The translations under genes were made by a program, and so were the position numbers. Shown here piece by piece: positions 43,214 to 51,199 of a stretch of 64,000 bases of DNA. The notes beneath the pieces were generated by a model. That model searched no databases. It was not told the DNA's origin and was given only the letters and a program-made list of their open reading frames with translations. Each line of letters begins with the position of its first letter. The first letter of the stretch is position 1. Source of the DNA: Brevibacillus choshinensis (GTDB lineage: Bacteria > Bacillota > Bacilli > Brevibacillales > Brevibacillaceae); assembly GCF_016811915.1 (NCBI RefSeq), contig NZ_CP069127.1, forward strand, positions 1,456,001 to 1,520,000, in the 5' to 3' direction.

Positions 43214-43962
43214 CACAGGCGCGGCAGATTCGGATCAAGGTCAAGCGTCAGGATTCAGCGGATCAAGCGCCTTATTGGGAAGAATTCGACGTCCCCTACC
43301 GCAAAAACATGAACGTCATCTCGGTCCTCATGGAAATCCAGCGCAACCCTGTCCGGGCAGATGGCGTGCGGGTGCGATCGGTGTTCTGGGAATACAACTG
43401 CCTGGAGGAGGTGTGCGGAGCCTGCAGCATGCGGATCAACGGCAAGGTGCGGCAAGCCTGCTCGGCCCTGATCGATCGTTTGGAGCAGCCAATAGTTCTC
43501 GAGCCGATGAGCACCTTTCCCGTCGAGAAGGATTTGATCGTCAATCGTCAAATCATGTTCGAAGGCCTGCAAAAAATCAAAGGGTGGATCGCCATCGACG
43601 GTACCTATCCACTGGGACCGGGACCGCGGATCGCACCGGATGAGCAGCAGGAGGCGTACAAATATGCCACATGCATGACGTGCGGCTGCTGTCTGGAGGC
43701 ATGTCCGAATGTCAATGACCACTCCCCTTATTTGGGGCCGCAAGCGATGGCGCAAGCGAAGTATTTCAACAGCCATCCGATCGGCAAAATGATGGCCAAG
43801 GAGCGCCTCGAGGCTGTGGTCAGCAAAGAAGGCATCGCGAACTGCGGAAATTCGCAAAACTGCGTGCAGGTCTGTCCAAAGGAAATTCCTTTGACGACGG
43901 CATTGGCCGAGCTGAATCGAGATGCGAACCGCTACATGCTGCGCAAGCTATTGAAAGGGTGA
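43210..43962 (+). CDS. sdhB: Succinate dehydrogenase iron-sulfur subunit
   Basis: A 250-residue protein with three clusters: [2Fe-2S] ligands in NCLEEVCGACSMRING with a later Cys in VRQAC, [4Fe-4S] in CMTCGCCLEACPN, and [3Fe-4S] from the later Cys residues in NCGNSQNCVQVCPK. It transfers electrons from SdhA to SdhC. The ATG at 43210 overlaps the sdhA stop, giving tight coupling. The fumarase alpha gene follows within a few bases. Confidence 0.95.
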   Translation: MTQARQIRIKVKRQDSADQAPYWEEFDVPYRKNMNVISVLMEIQRNPVRADGVRVRSVFWEYNCLEEVCGACSMRINGKVRQACSALIDRLEQPIVLEPMSTFPVEKDLIVNRQIMFEGLQKIKGWIAIDGTYPLGPGPRIAPDEQQEAYKYATCMTCGCCLEACPNVNDHSPYLGPQAMAQAKYFNSHPIGKMMAKERLEAVVSKEGIANCGNSQNCVQVCPKEIPLTTALAELNRDANRYMLRKLLKG

Positions 43963-43967
43963 CACGG

Positions 43968-44810
43968 ATGCGGGAAGTGACCTATGACACAATCGTCGAA
44001 GCGGTAAAGCGGCTCTGTATTGACGCGAATGTAGAGCTTGGATCTGATGTCGTGCGAGCCATGCAGGAGGCGAAAAGTCAGGAAAAGTCTGCAGTTGCGG
44101 ACGAAGTGCTGTCGCAGCTGCTGCAAAATGCCGAGATCGCCGCAGCCGAGAGGGTCCCGATGTGCCAAGACACCGGGATGGCTGTCTTTCTGGTCGAGCT
44201 GGGGCAGGACTGCCATATTGTCGGGGGCAGCCTGTACGACGCGATCAACGAAGGAATTCGCAGAGGCTACGGAGAGGGATACTTGCGCGCCTCCATCGTC
44301 CAGGATCCCATCCAGCGCAAAAATACGGGGGACAATACGCCGGGCATTGTGCATGTGGAGCTCGTCTCCGGAGATACCTGCACCATCCACATGACGGCCA
44401 AGGGCTTCGGCAGTGAAAACATGAGCAGGCTGCAAATGATGAAGCCCTCTGACGGGATCGATGCAGTCGAGGATTTCGTCGTCGAGACGGTGAGGCTGGC
44501 AGGACCCAACGCTTGTCCGCCTGTCGTCGTGGGCGTCGGGCTGGGGGGGAACTTTGAGCATTCTGCCTATCTGGCAAAGCGAGCGCTGTTTCGCCCGGTG
44601 GGAGAGCGAAATCAGCGGCCGGATGCGGCAGAGCTGGAGCTGGCACTCCTTGCGAAAATCAATCAGCTCGGTTTGGGACCACAAGGAATGGGCGGCCGCA
44701 CGACGGCATTGGACGTCCACGTGGAGCTCTACGCTACCCATATCGCGGGACTTCCGGTAGCGGTCAATATCAATTGCCATGCAAGCCGCCACAAGCACGT
44801 CACTTTGTAG
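43968..44810 (+). CDS. Class I fumarase alpha subunit
   Basis: A 280-residue protein matching the N-terminal half of class I fumarase, TtdA-like. PMCQDTGM holds a [4Fe-4S] ligand, NACPPVVVGVGLGGNFEHSA another, and further Cys is in NCHASRHKH near the end. The two-subunit class I hydratases act on fumarate, tartrate or mesaconate, so the product call is fumarase/mesaconase. ATG at 43968 has AAAGGG eight bases upstream; GTG at 43959, overlapping the sdhB stop, is the alternative. Confidence 0.9.
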   Translation: MREVTYDTIVEAVKRLCIDANVELGSDVVRAMQEAKSQEKSAVADEVLSQLLQNAEIAAAERVPMCQDTGMAVFLVELGQDCHIVGGSLYDAINEGIRRGYGEGYLRASIVQDPIQRKNTGDNTPGIVHVELVSGDTCTIHMTAKGFGSENMSRLQMMKPSDGIDAVEDFVVETVRLAGPNACPPVVVGVGLGGNFEHSAYLAKRALFRPVGERNQRPDAAELELALLAKINQLGLGPQGMGGRTTALDVHVELYATHIAGLPVAVNINCHASRHKHVTL

Positions 44811-44819
44811 GAGGAGCCG

Positions 44820-45362
44820 ATGTCAGTCAAGCAACTCGCAATGCCGCTCATTCAGGAACAAATCAACGAGCTGCGGGCGGGAGACAGGGTGGAGCTCACC
44901 GGGTGGATGTACACGGCCCGGGATGCCGCTCACGAGCGGATGGTCGAAATGGTGCAGGCCGGCGGTACGCTGCCAGTGGACATCGCGGGGCAGACCATTT
45001 ATTACGTCGGCCCTACACCTGCCAAGCCGGGGCAGATCATCGGCTCGGCAGGTCCGACGACGAGCAGCCGCATGGACCCGTATACCCCTGTCTTGCTATC
45101 CCTGGGGCTAAAGGGGATGATCGGGAAGGGGAGCCGCAGCCAGTCGGTCAAGGAGGGAATCGTCCAGTCCCGGGCCGTCTATTTTGCAGCGATTGGAGGA
45201 GCAGGCGCTTTGCTGGCCAAGACCATTCGTTCGGCAGAAGTCGTCGCATTCCATGACCTTGGTCCGGAAGCCATCTACCGCTTGGAGGTGGAACGCTTTC
45301 CCGTCATCGTCATCAACGACATCTGTGGCGGCGATCTGTATCAGCAATCGCAATCCCTTTGA
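44820..45362 (+). CDS. Class I fumarase beta subunit
   Basis: A 180-residue protein matching the C-terminal half of class I fumarase (TtdB-like). YVGPTPAKPGQIIGSAGPTTS and LKGMIGKGSRSQ are family signatures, and the segment AAIGGAGALLAKTI is typical. ATG at 44820 follows GGAGGAG, nine bases after the alpha subunit's stop. With the alpha subunit it forms the oxygen-sensitive [4Fe-4S] hydratase. Bacilli normally use class II fumarase, so this pair is specialised. Confidence 0.9.
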   Translation: MSVKQLAMPLIQEQINELRAGDRVELTGWMYTARDAAHERMVEMVQAGGTLPVDIAGQTIYYVGPTPAKPGQIIGSAGPTTSSRMDPYTPVLLSLGLKGMIGKGSRSQSVKEGIVQSRAVYFAAIGGAGALLAKTIRSAEVVAFHDLGPEAIYRLEVERFPVIVINDICGGDLYQQSQSL

Positions 45363-45455
45363 TCCTGAATCACTAGACAAAGGAAGCCAGATACCCTATC
45401 CTAATCCTAACATCTGGATGACAAGTGAGAGTGAAAGTGAAAGGGCGAGCCATAG

Positions 45456-46124
45456 ATGAGCAGAAAATTTGAATTGCGGTTGGAAAGCCATGAACTGGAT
45501 ACGCTGCATATCAAGGTGTGCCGCGTGCTTCGGGAAGCGATTTTGCGGGGGCATTTCCAGCCGGGAGAGCGACTCGTTCAAGAAGAGCTGGCCAGCTCCT
45601 TGGGGGTCAGCCGCATGCCGGTGCGAGAAGCGCTCCGCAAGCTGGAAACGGAGGGCCTGGTCATCATCGAGCCGCACCGCGGCGCCATCGTCAAATCGTT
45701 GTCGGTGGAGGATATTCAGGAAATCTACGGACTTCGCGCACAATTTGAAAAGATGGCGGTAGAGATGAGCGCGGCGCACATGTCCCAGGCTGACATCGAT
45801 CAGCTGGAAGAGCTGGTGGTGGCGATGGAGAAATCCAGTGACTCGACCGAATTCATCGAAAGCAACATTGAATTTCACCGACTGCTCATCAGCCGCTGTA
45901 CGTGGAAGCGTCTCGTGAGCTTCATCGAAACGCTGTGGAATGGCTTTCCTCAGCAGACGCCACAGATGCTCAACGACCAGACTGAAAAATCAAACAAAGA
46001 GCATCGGGACATTTTGCAGGCGATCAAAAACGGAAATGCAGCGGAAGCGGGGAGACTGGTTCACGGGCACATCAGGCGCACGGGTGAAAATCTGGTCAAA
46101 AGCTTGCAAGATACGCTGGAATAG
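45456..46124 (+). CDS. GntR family regulator, FadR (FCD) subfamily
   Basis: A 222-residue repressor with an N-terminal GntR winged helix (GERLVQEELASSLGVSRMPVREALRKLETEGLVIIEPHRGAIV, about residues 36-80) and a C-terminal FCD domain that binds carboxylate ligands through metal-binding His residues (FHRLLISRC; HGHIRRTGE). It stands between the SDH-fumarase block and the HMG-CoA reductase operon, so it is likely to control one or both. The palindrome at the next promoter, or the TTGGATCCAA sites, are the candidate operators. Confidence 0.93.
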   Translation: MSRKFELRLESHELDTLHIKVCRVLREAILRGHFQPGERLVQEELASSLGVSRMPVREALRKLETEGLVIIEPHRGAIVKSLSVEDIQEIYGLRAQFEKMAVEMSAAHMSQADIDQLEELVVAMEKSSDSTEFIESNIEFHRLLISRCTWKRLVSFIETLWNGFPQQTPQMLNDQTEKSNKEHRDILQAIKNGNAAEAGRLVHGHIRRTGENLVKSLQDTLE

Positions 46125-46126
46125 CA

Positions 46127-46182
46127 AACAGGCATAGTACCGCCCAGCTTTTATCGGGTATGGTATTATGCCTGTTTTTATA
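46127..46182 (+). terminator. Terminator of the GntR gene
   Basis: AACAGGCATA and TATGCCTGTT form the outer stem, with an inner pairing GTACC/GGTAT, followed by a T run. Confidence 0.75.
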
Positions 46183-46217
46183 GGTGGAATCTATCGAACA
46201 ATTTTGAAAGCTCCCCA

Positions 46218-46269
46218 TTTACAGACGGGTGAAAAAGGTGTAGTATATGGTCATTCAACAATGTTGAAT
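46218..46269 (+). promoter_or_regulatory. Promoter and palindromic operator of the HMG-CoA reductase operon
   Basis: TTTACA (46218-46223), 17 bases and TAGTAT (46241-46246) make a sigma-A promoter. ATTCAAC-AAT-GTTGAAT, a perfect palindrome, lies at 46253-46269 over the expected start. A related site, ATTCAAC-TTT-GTTGATC, lies at the XRE-cupin promoter. This should be a repressor site of the GntR or the XRE-cupin regulator. The rest of the 180-base leader shows no clear structure. Confidence 0.75.
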
Positions 46270-46450
46270 AAAAGGAAACAATAGTGCGAGGTGAACGCTG
46301 CGTCAGTTTAGATGCAGCCGGGAGAACATCGCAGAGATGGGTTCTTTTGAAAACGTTTTTGCAAGAAATGAAAGCGGTTCAATTTATGGTGAGTTCGGAA
46401 GCAGCGGGCACAATCCCGCTAACATTCAACGTAGAGTAGGAGAATGCGAG

Positions 46451-47731
46451 ATGACTACCAGCAGGGTATCGGGATTTTACAAACTATCCCCTGAGGAAAG
46501 ACTTGAGAAAGTGGCACAGGAGTGTCAACTTACGAGTGAAGAAAAGCAAATCTTGTCAGGCGTCATCGCTTTTCCATTGCGCACGGCAAATGCCATGATT
46601 GAAAATGTAGTCGGCATCATGTCGATTCCGCTTGGGATCGCGACCAATTTCAAAATCAACGGGGTCGATCGATTCATTCCGATGGCGACCGAAGAGGCCT
46701 CTGTCGTGGCTGCAGCGAGCAACGCCGCTCGCACCGCTTACGATCTGGGAGGCTTCCACACCTCTCTCAGCGGATCGATCATGCGAGGACAGATTCAAGT
46801 GGTGGACCTGACTGACCCGTACGGTGCAATGGCCCGAATCTATGAAAACAAACAAGAGATTCTGGATCGCTGTAATGCAAAAGATCCGACACTTGTTTCG
46901 CTGGGCGGCGGCGCGATTGACGTCGAAGTGCACGTGATCGAACGGGCCAAGCAGCCGATGGTCGTGCTGCATCTGCTCGTGGATACCCGCGATGCGATGG
47001 GGGCGAATGCCGTCAACACGATGGCAGAGGCAGTGGCTCCTTACATTGAAGAGATTACATCCGGCCGCGTGGTGCTGCGCATCATCTCCAACCTGGCAGA
47101 TCGTCGCCTGATCCGTGCACGTGCGGTATTCTCCACCGAAGAGCTGGGAGGCAAGGAGGTAGTGGACAACATCATCCGCGCCTACGAGTTTGCCGAGTGC
47201 GATCCTTACCGCGCGACCACGCACAACAAAGGGATCATGAACGGGATCTCCGCCGTCGTGCTCGCGACAGGCAATGACACACGCGCCGTAGAGGCAGGGG
47301 CGCACGCTTATGCGTCTGTATCCGGCCGCTATCGCTCGCTCACTCGCTGGGAGCTGAATCGGGAAGGCAATCTGGTGGGAACCATTGAAGTGCCGATGGC
47401 GGTAGGGATCGTCGGGGGAGCCACCAAATCCCATCCGACTGCTCGTCTCGGCTTGAAAGTGATGGGGATTACCAATGCGGAGGATCTGGCAGGAGCAATC
47501 GCAGCTGTCGGGCTGGCGCAAAACCTGGCTGCCATGCGCGCGCTCGCCGCAGAGGGCATTCAAAGAGGTCATATGGCTCTGCATGCACGCAACCTCGCGA
47601 TGATGGCAGGTGCCCGTGACGACCAGATCGACCAGATCGTAGCGCAAGCGATCCTGGAAAAGGACGTGCGCTATGACCGCATTCTGGAGCTGACCAAACA
47701 ATTGCAGGAGGGGGTTGCCAATGGAAACTGA
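46451..47731 (+). CDS. mvaA: Hydroxymethylglutaryl-CoA reductase, class II (degradative)
   Basis: A 426-residue class II HMG-CoA reductase, close to P. mevalonii in layout. ENVVGIMSIPLGIA binds HMG-CoA; the catalytic Glu is E81/E82 in ATEEASVVAAAS, Lys K260 in THNKGIMNG, Asp D276 in GNDTRAVEAG, and His H374 in QRGHMALHARN. DTRDAMGANAVN is the NAD-type cofactor segment. With HMG-CoA lyase in the same operon it should oxidise mevalonate to HMG-CoA rather than make it. ATG at 46451 has TAGGAG about nine bases upstream. It overlaps the next gene by 11 bases. Confidence 0.93.
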   Translation: MTTSRVSGFYKLSPEERLEKVAQECQLTSEEKQILSGVIAFPLRTANAMIENVVGIMSIPLGIATNFKINGVDRFIPMATEEASVVAAASNAARTAYDLGGFHTSLSGSIMRGQIQVVDLTDPYGAMARIYENKQEILDRCNAKDPTLVSLGGGAIDVEVHVIERAKQPMVVLHLLVDTRDAMGANAVNTMAEAVAPYIEEITSGRVVLRIISNLADRRLIRARAVFSTEELGGKEVVDNIIRAYEFAECDPYRATTHNKGIMNGISAVVLATGNDTRAVEAGAHAYASVSGRYRSLTRWELNREGNLVGTIEVPMAVGIVGGATKSHPTARLGLKVMGITNAEDLAGAIAAVGLAQNLAAMRALAAEGIQRGHMALHARNLAMMAGARDDQIDQIVAQAILEKDVRYDRILELTKQLQEGVANGN

Positions 47732-48161
47732 AATGGTGAAGAAAGAACAACAAGCGACGGCTGCTCAGAGAGAGTACATTGAAATTTTGGGCGATACGGT
47801 CGTACCTGTACGAATCCTCTCTGCGATTGTGATCAGCATATGTCTCAGCATCGGCGGCTACTTCTTGGGGAAAAGCATTTTCCCCAAGATCGCGGAGGCC
47901 AAAATGGTCGGATCGTATTCGCTGCTGCTCGGTATCGCAGGCAGTGTGATCGGCTTGATCATCTGTGCAAACCTGTTTAAACCGAGCCGGATTCTGACGG
48001 AAGAAGAAACGTCCACCGAAGGGCTGGAGGAGGTTCTGCTCAGCATGCAGGTAGATCCGGGCGCCGAGTATGATCTGATCAAAGACGATCCTGTGACGAA
48101 AAAAGAGATGGAAGAACTGGGGATTTTGGAAACATTCAAGCGTAGCGGGGGGCGAGCGTAA
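47721..48161 (+). CDS. TctB-like small transporter subunit
   Basis: A 146-residue membrane protein with two hydrophobic helices (about 33-53 and 70-90) and acidic N- and C-terminal tails. It is weakly similar in layout to TctB subunits of tripartite tricarboxylate transporters, but is shorter and has fewer helices. Position directly before tctA supports a partner role. ATG at 47721 has AGGAGGGGG upstream and overlaps the HMG-CoA reductase end. The family is inferred from context. Confidence 0.65.
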   Translation: METEMVKKEQQATAAQREYIEILGDTVVPVRILSAIVISICLSIGGYFLGKSIFPKIAEAKMVGSYSLLLGIAGSVIGLIICANLFKPSRILTEEETSTEGLEEVLLSMQVDPGAEYDLIKDDPVTKKEMEELGILETFKRSGGRA

Positions 48162-48163
48162 GC

Positions 48164-49519
48164 ATGAGCGTACTGATGATATCCATTTTACTCGCACTCG
48201 CGGGTGCCATCATTTTTTCCTTGATCGGCTTAGTCTCGGGTACTGATGAAACCGCTATCATGGTCCCGTTCACCTTGCTTGTCATTTTGCTCGGCGCACC
48301 GCCGGAAGCTGTCTTTTCGTTCTTCATGGCAGCCGTATTGGCCAAGCATCTCACGCATGCGATCCCGACCGCACTCATGGGGATTCCCGGCGATACGACG
48401 GCAGTGCCTTTGATCGACCACGCGTCGGCTCTGCGCAGATTGGGCGTGCCTCACGTGGCCCTGCGCAAAATGCTGTCCGGCGGTCTGATCGGCGCTTTCA
48501 TCGCACTGCCGACTGCGGTTTTGTTCGGTCAGTTTCTGGGGCAATTCGCAGACTTTTTCAAATCCTCATCCGGGCTGATCTTCACCTTGGCTGCCATCTT
48601 GATCGCATACTTCTCCAAAGGGAAATGGGTAAGCGTCCTGATGATCATCCCGTTTGCTTTCTTTATTAAGAGTATCGATACATTCAGCTTCAGTGTCGTG
48701 GAAAAGCACCTTAGCACGAGCTTCTTCCTGGGCATCGCGATCGGACCGATGCTCTCGGACATCTTGTTTTCCCTGTCCCCGACTGCGCGTAAAGGCATGA
48801 TCCGCCAGAGCGCCAAGGAATACCACCTCGCACCGGAGACGAAAGGATGGAAGGGCTTTTTCCCGAATCCGTTCCGTGTACTGACGGGCAGACAAACCGC
48901 TTATACAGCGGCTACATCCTTTGTTTCATCCCTGACCTTTGCCTTCAGTCCGGTGGGGATGACGTCCCTGATGGGGGAAATCGTGGGCTCCCGCAACAAA
49001 GGCGTGTACAAGAAGTCCACCTCCAGTCTGGCCTCCATGAACGGGGTGACGGAATCCACCTACATTGCCGAAGCGATCATCCCTCTTTTGGCATTCGGCA
49101 TTCCGCTCAGCCCGGTGGCGCTTGGTCCTGCATCACCTTTGTTTAACGCACCGCCCGTATTTACGAGCGATCCTGTCAACAACCTGCATAATATGATGAC
49201 ACCATGGGAGTTTTTCCTCTACGGCCTGATCGGCCTGGTCATCGCAGCTCTCATCGCGTATCCATTTGCCATGAATTACGCGCGCAAGGCGACAGTCTTT
49301 GTCATGAAAAACATCAGTCAGGAAGCGATTGTCGGAATGTTCATCGGTCTGGCTTGCTTGCTCGCCTTCCATGAGGCGCAGCTCGTCGGCGTCATCCTTA
49401 CCCTGACCATGGCAGCGGTGGGAGGACTGATGAACCGCGTACTGGGAGTGAGCTCCGGCGTACAATTCATGATCTTCTACGGCTCCACTTACATGATGTC
49501 AAAACTGCTTGGAGTTTGA
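48164..49519 (+). CDS. tctA: Tripartite tricarboxylate transporter permease TctA
   Basis: A 451-residue membrane protein with about 11 hydrophobic helices. LMGIPGDTTAVPLIDHASALRR, AVTESTYIAEAIIPLLAFGIP-like segments (near residues 285-310) and IPLSPVALG are TctA family features. It should be the large permease for a dicarboxylate or mevalonate-like substrate, driven by sodium or proton gradients. No TctC binding protein gene lies in the island. ATG at 48164 follows the preceding stop by two bases. Confidence 0.9.
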   Translation: MSVLMISILLALAGAIIFSLIGLVSGTDETAIMVPFTLLVILLGAPPEAVFSFFMAAVLAKHLTHAIPTALMGIPGDTTAVPLIDHASALRRLGVPHVALRKMLSGGLIGAFIALPTAVLFGQFLGQFADFFKSSSGLIFTLAAILIAYFSKGKWVSVLMIIPFAFFIKSIDTFSFSVVEKHLSTSFFLGIAIGPMLSDILFSLSPTARKGMIRQSAKEYHLAPETKGWKGFFPNPFRVLTGRQTAYTAATSFVSSLTFAFSPVGMTSLMGEIVGSRNKGVYKKSTSSLASMNGVTESTYIAEAIIPLLAFGIPLSPVALGPASPLFNAPPVFTSDPVNNLHNMMTPWEFFLYGLIGLVIAALIAYPFAMNYARKATVFVMKNISQEAIVGMFIGLACLLAFHEAQLVGVILTLTMAAVGGLMNRVLGVSSGVQFMIFYGSTYMMSKLLGV

Positions 49520-50424
49520 TGCAAATGAAATTCGATCCGAAAAAGATCACCATCAAAGAAGTTGGTCCACGTGACGGCTTGCAAAACGAATCCGTGTTCG
49601 TCCCGACGGCAGACAAGATTGCCTGGATCAATCAGATGTCGCATACCGGGCTGTCTTATCTGGAGGTGACTTCATTCGTTCATCCCAAATGGATTCCGGC
49701 TTTGGCGGACGCCGTAGAGGTAGCGGCAGGCATCGAGCGAGTGCCGGGTGTCACCTATGCCGCCCTCGTTCCGAATGCCAAAGGACTGGAGCGGGCGCTG
49801 TCAGCACGGATCGACGAAGTGTCGGTCTTTCTGTCAGCCAGTGAGACGCACAATGTGAAAAATATCAACAAAAGCCGAGAAGAGACGTTTCCCATCTTGG
49901 CGGAAACCACGCGGGATGCGCTAGCGGCAGGCAAGTCTGTTCGCGGATACGTCTCTACTGTGTTTGGCTGCCCGTATGAAGGGGCAGTTGCCATCGAGGA
50001 TGTCATCCGTGTCACGGATGCGCTTCTGGAGATGGGAGTGAGCGAGGTGTCTCTCGGAGATACCATCGGAGTGGCTCAGCCACGCCAGGTGCAGGAAGTG
50101 CTGGAAGTATTGCTGAAGCGCTTCCCAGCGGACAAATTGGCGATGCACTTCCACGATACCCGCGGCATGGCGATGGCGAATGTACTCGTTTCCTTGGAGA
50201 TGGGGATGACGACCTTTGACAGCTCGCTCGGCGGACTGGGCGGCTGCCCGTACGCTCCCGGTGCATCGGGAAACATCGCCACGGACGATTTGCTGTACAT
50301 GCTGCATGGACTGGGCATGGAGACCGGAATCGATGGGGAAAAGTTGCAAACCGCAGCTCTCTTCATTCAGGAAAAGATGGGGCGTCCGCTGATGAGCCAC
50401 AGCATGCAGGCGTGCCAAGCGTAA
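49519..50424 (+). CDS. mvaB: Hydroxymethylglutaryl-CoA lyase
   Basis: A 301-residue DRE-TIM metallolyase splitting HMG-CoA into acetoacetate and acetyl-CoA. EVGPRDGLQNE holds the catalytic Arg-Asp, TSFVHPKWIPAL is typical, MHFHDTRGMAMAN holds the metal His pair, and GGCPYAPGASGN carries the catalytic Cys: a full HMG-CoA lyase set that separates it from LeuA-type synthases. ATG at 49519 overlaps the tctA stop (TGATG); ATG at 49525 is the alternative, further from GGAG. A terminator follows. Confidence 0.93.
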   Translation: MQMKFDPKKITIKEVGPRDGLQNESVFVPTADKIAWINQMSHTGLSYLEVTSFVHPKWIPALADAVEVAAGIERVPGVTYAALVPNAKGLERALSARIDEVSVFLSASETHNVKNINKSREETFPILAETTRDALAAGKSVRGYVSTVFGCPYEGAVAIEDVIRVTDALLEMGVSEVSLGDTIGVAQPRQVQEVLEVLLKRFPADKLAMHFHDTRGMAMANVLVSLEMGMTTFDSSLGGLGGCPYAPGASGNIATDDLLYMLHGLGMETGIDGEKLQTAALFIQEKMGRPLMSHSMQACQA

Positions 50425-50430
50425 CCAAAT

Positions 50431-50488
50431 AAACAGCACAGCGGCCGTACGGAGAATCTGATCCGAAACGGCTGCTGTGCTGTTTTTG
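50431..50488. terminator. Terminator of the HMG-CoA lyase operon
   Basis: AACAGCACAGC and GCTGTGCTGTT form the outer stem around a loop with inner pairing, followed by a T run; A residues at the start may let it also serve the convergent VOC gene. Confidence 0.75.
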
Positions 50489-50503
50489 ATTTAGGTGAAG
50501 CGA

Positions 50504-50920
50504 CTATTGTTGAATGTGGTTTTGGTCCATGTACACGATTTCCCACAGATGGCCGTCTGGATCCTGGAAGCTCCAGCTGTACATAAAGCCATGATCGACA
50601 GGCTCATTGTAATGAGTAGCGCCTGCTTCCAGCGCGCGGTTGACCAGCACATTTACTTCCTCGCGGCTTTCAGCGGACAGTGCCACGATCACTTCGGTAT
50701 GTTTTGTCGCGTCTGCGATTTCCTTCTTGGTGCTCTGGATGAAGGATTGGAAGAATTCCTCCGTGAGCAGCATGGCGTAAATATTTTCGCTGATGACCAA
50801 GCATGCAGCCTGCTCGTTGGTAAATTGCGGGTTGAACTCGAACCCCACCTTGGAGAAGAATTCCATGGTGCGATTCAGATCCTTGACCGGAAGATTGACG
50901 AAAATGTTGTTCGTTGCCAA
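50504..50920 (-). CDS. VOC/glyoxalase superfamily protein
   Basis: A 138-residue VOC protein. It starts NIFVNLPVKDLNRTMEFFSKVGF and ends SFQDPDGHLWEIVYMD, the usual pattern of the two half-folds; similar proteins are often called PhnB-like or glyoxalase-like. TTG at 50920 has AGAGGTG about 7 bases upstream. The reaction is unknown and it stands alone. Confidence 0.85.
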   Translation of the reverse strand: MATNNIFVNLPVKDLNRTMEFFSKVGFEFNPQFTNEQAACLVISENIYAMLLTEEFFQSFIQSTKKEIADATKHTEVIVALSAESREEVNVLVNRALEAGATHYNEPVDHGFMYSWSFQDPDGHLWEIVYMDQNHIQQ

Positions 50921-51199
50921 GCGGGATCACCTCTGTCATAGATTTCCTGTTGGAACAGGGTTCATTTCTCTCATGAGTCTAGTAAACCATAAATGGGAGG
51001 AACAGGTTTCTTATCGATTGCTAAAAATGGATGCGGTTTGGGCTTTGAGTCGCAGCCAATTTTCAATTCCCTGCAAAGGGGCAGGCGGGTTTTTGAAAAG
51101 AGGAAAGGTTACCATAGAAACTGCTTTTCAAATCCCGACAGGTATGATGTGATAGAAAAGATAGAGAAGATTCGTACTCGCTAAAGCTGGGGTGAATGC

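Noticed and set aside
45400-45455. GTGAGAGTGAAAGTGAAAG as a tandem repeat or regulatory array
   Set aside because: Only three imperfect short units, just before the GntR ribosome site; likely purine-rich leader sequence.
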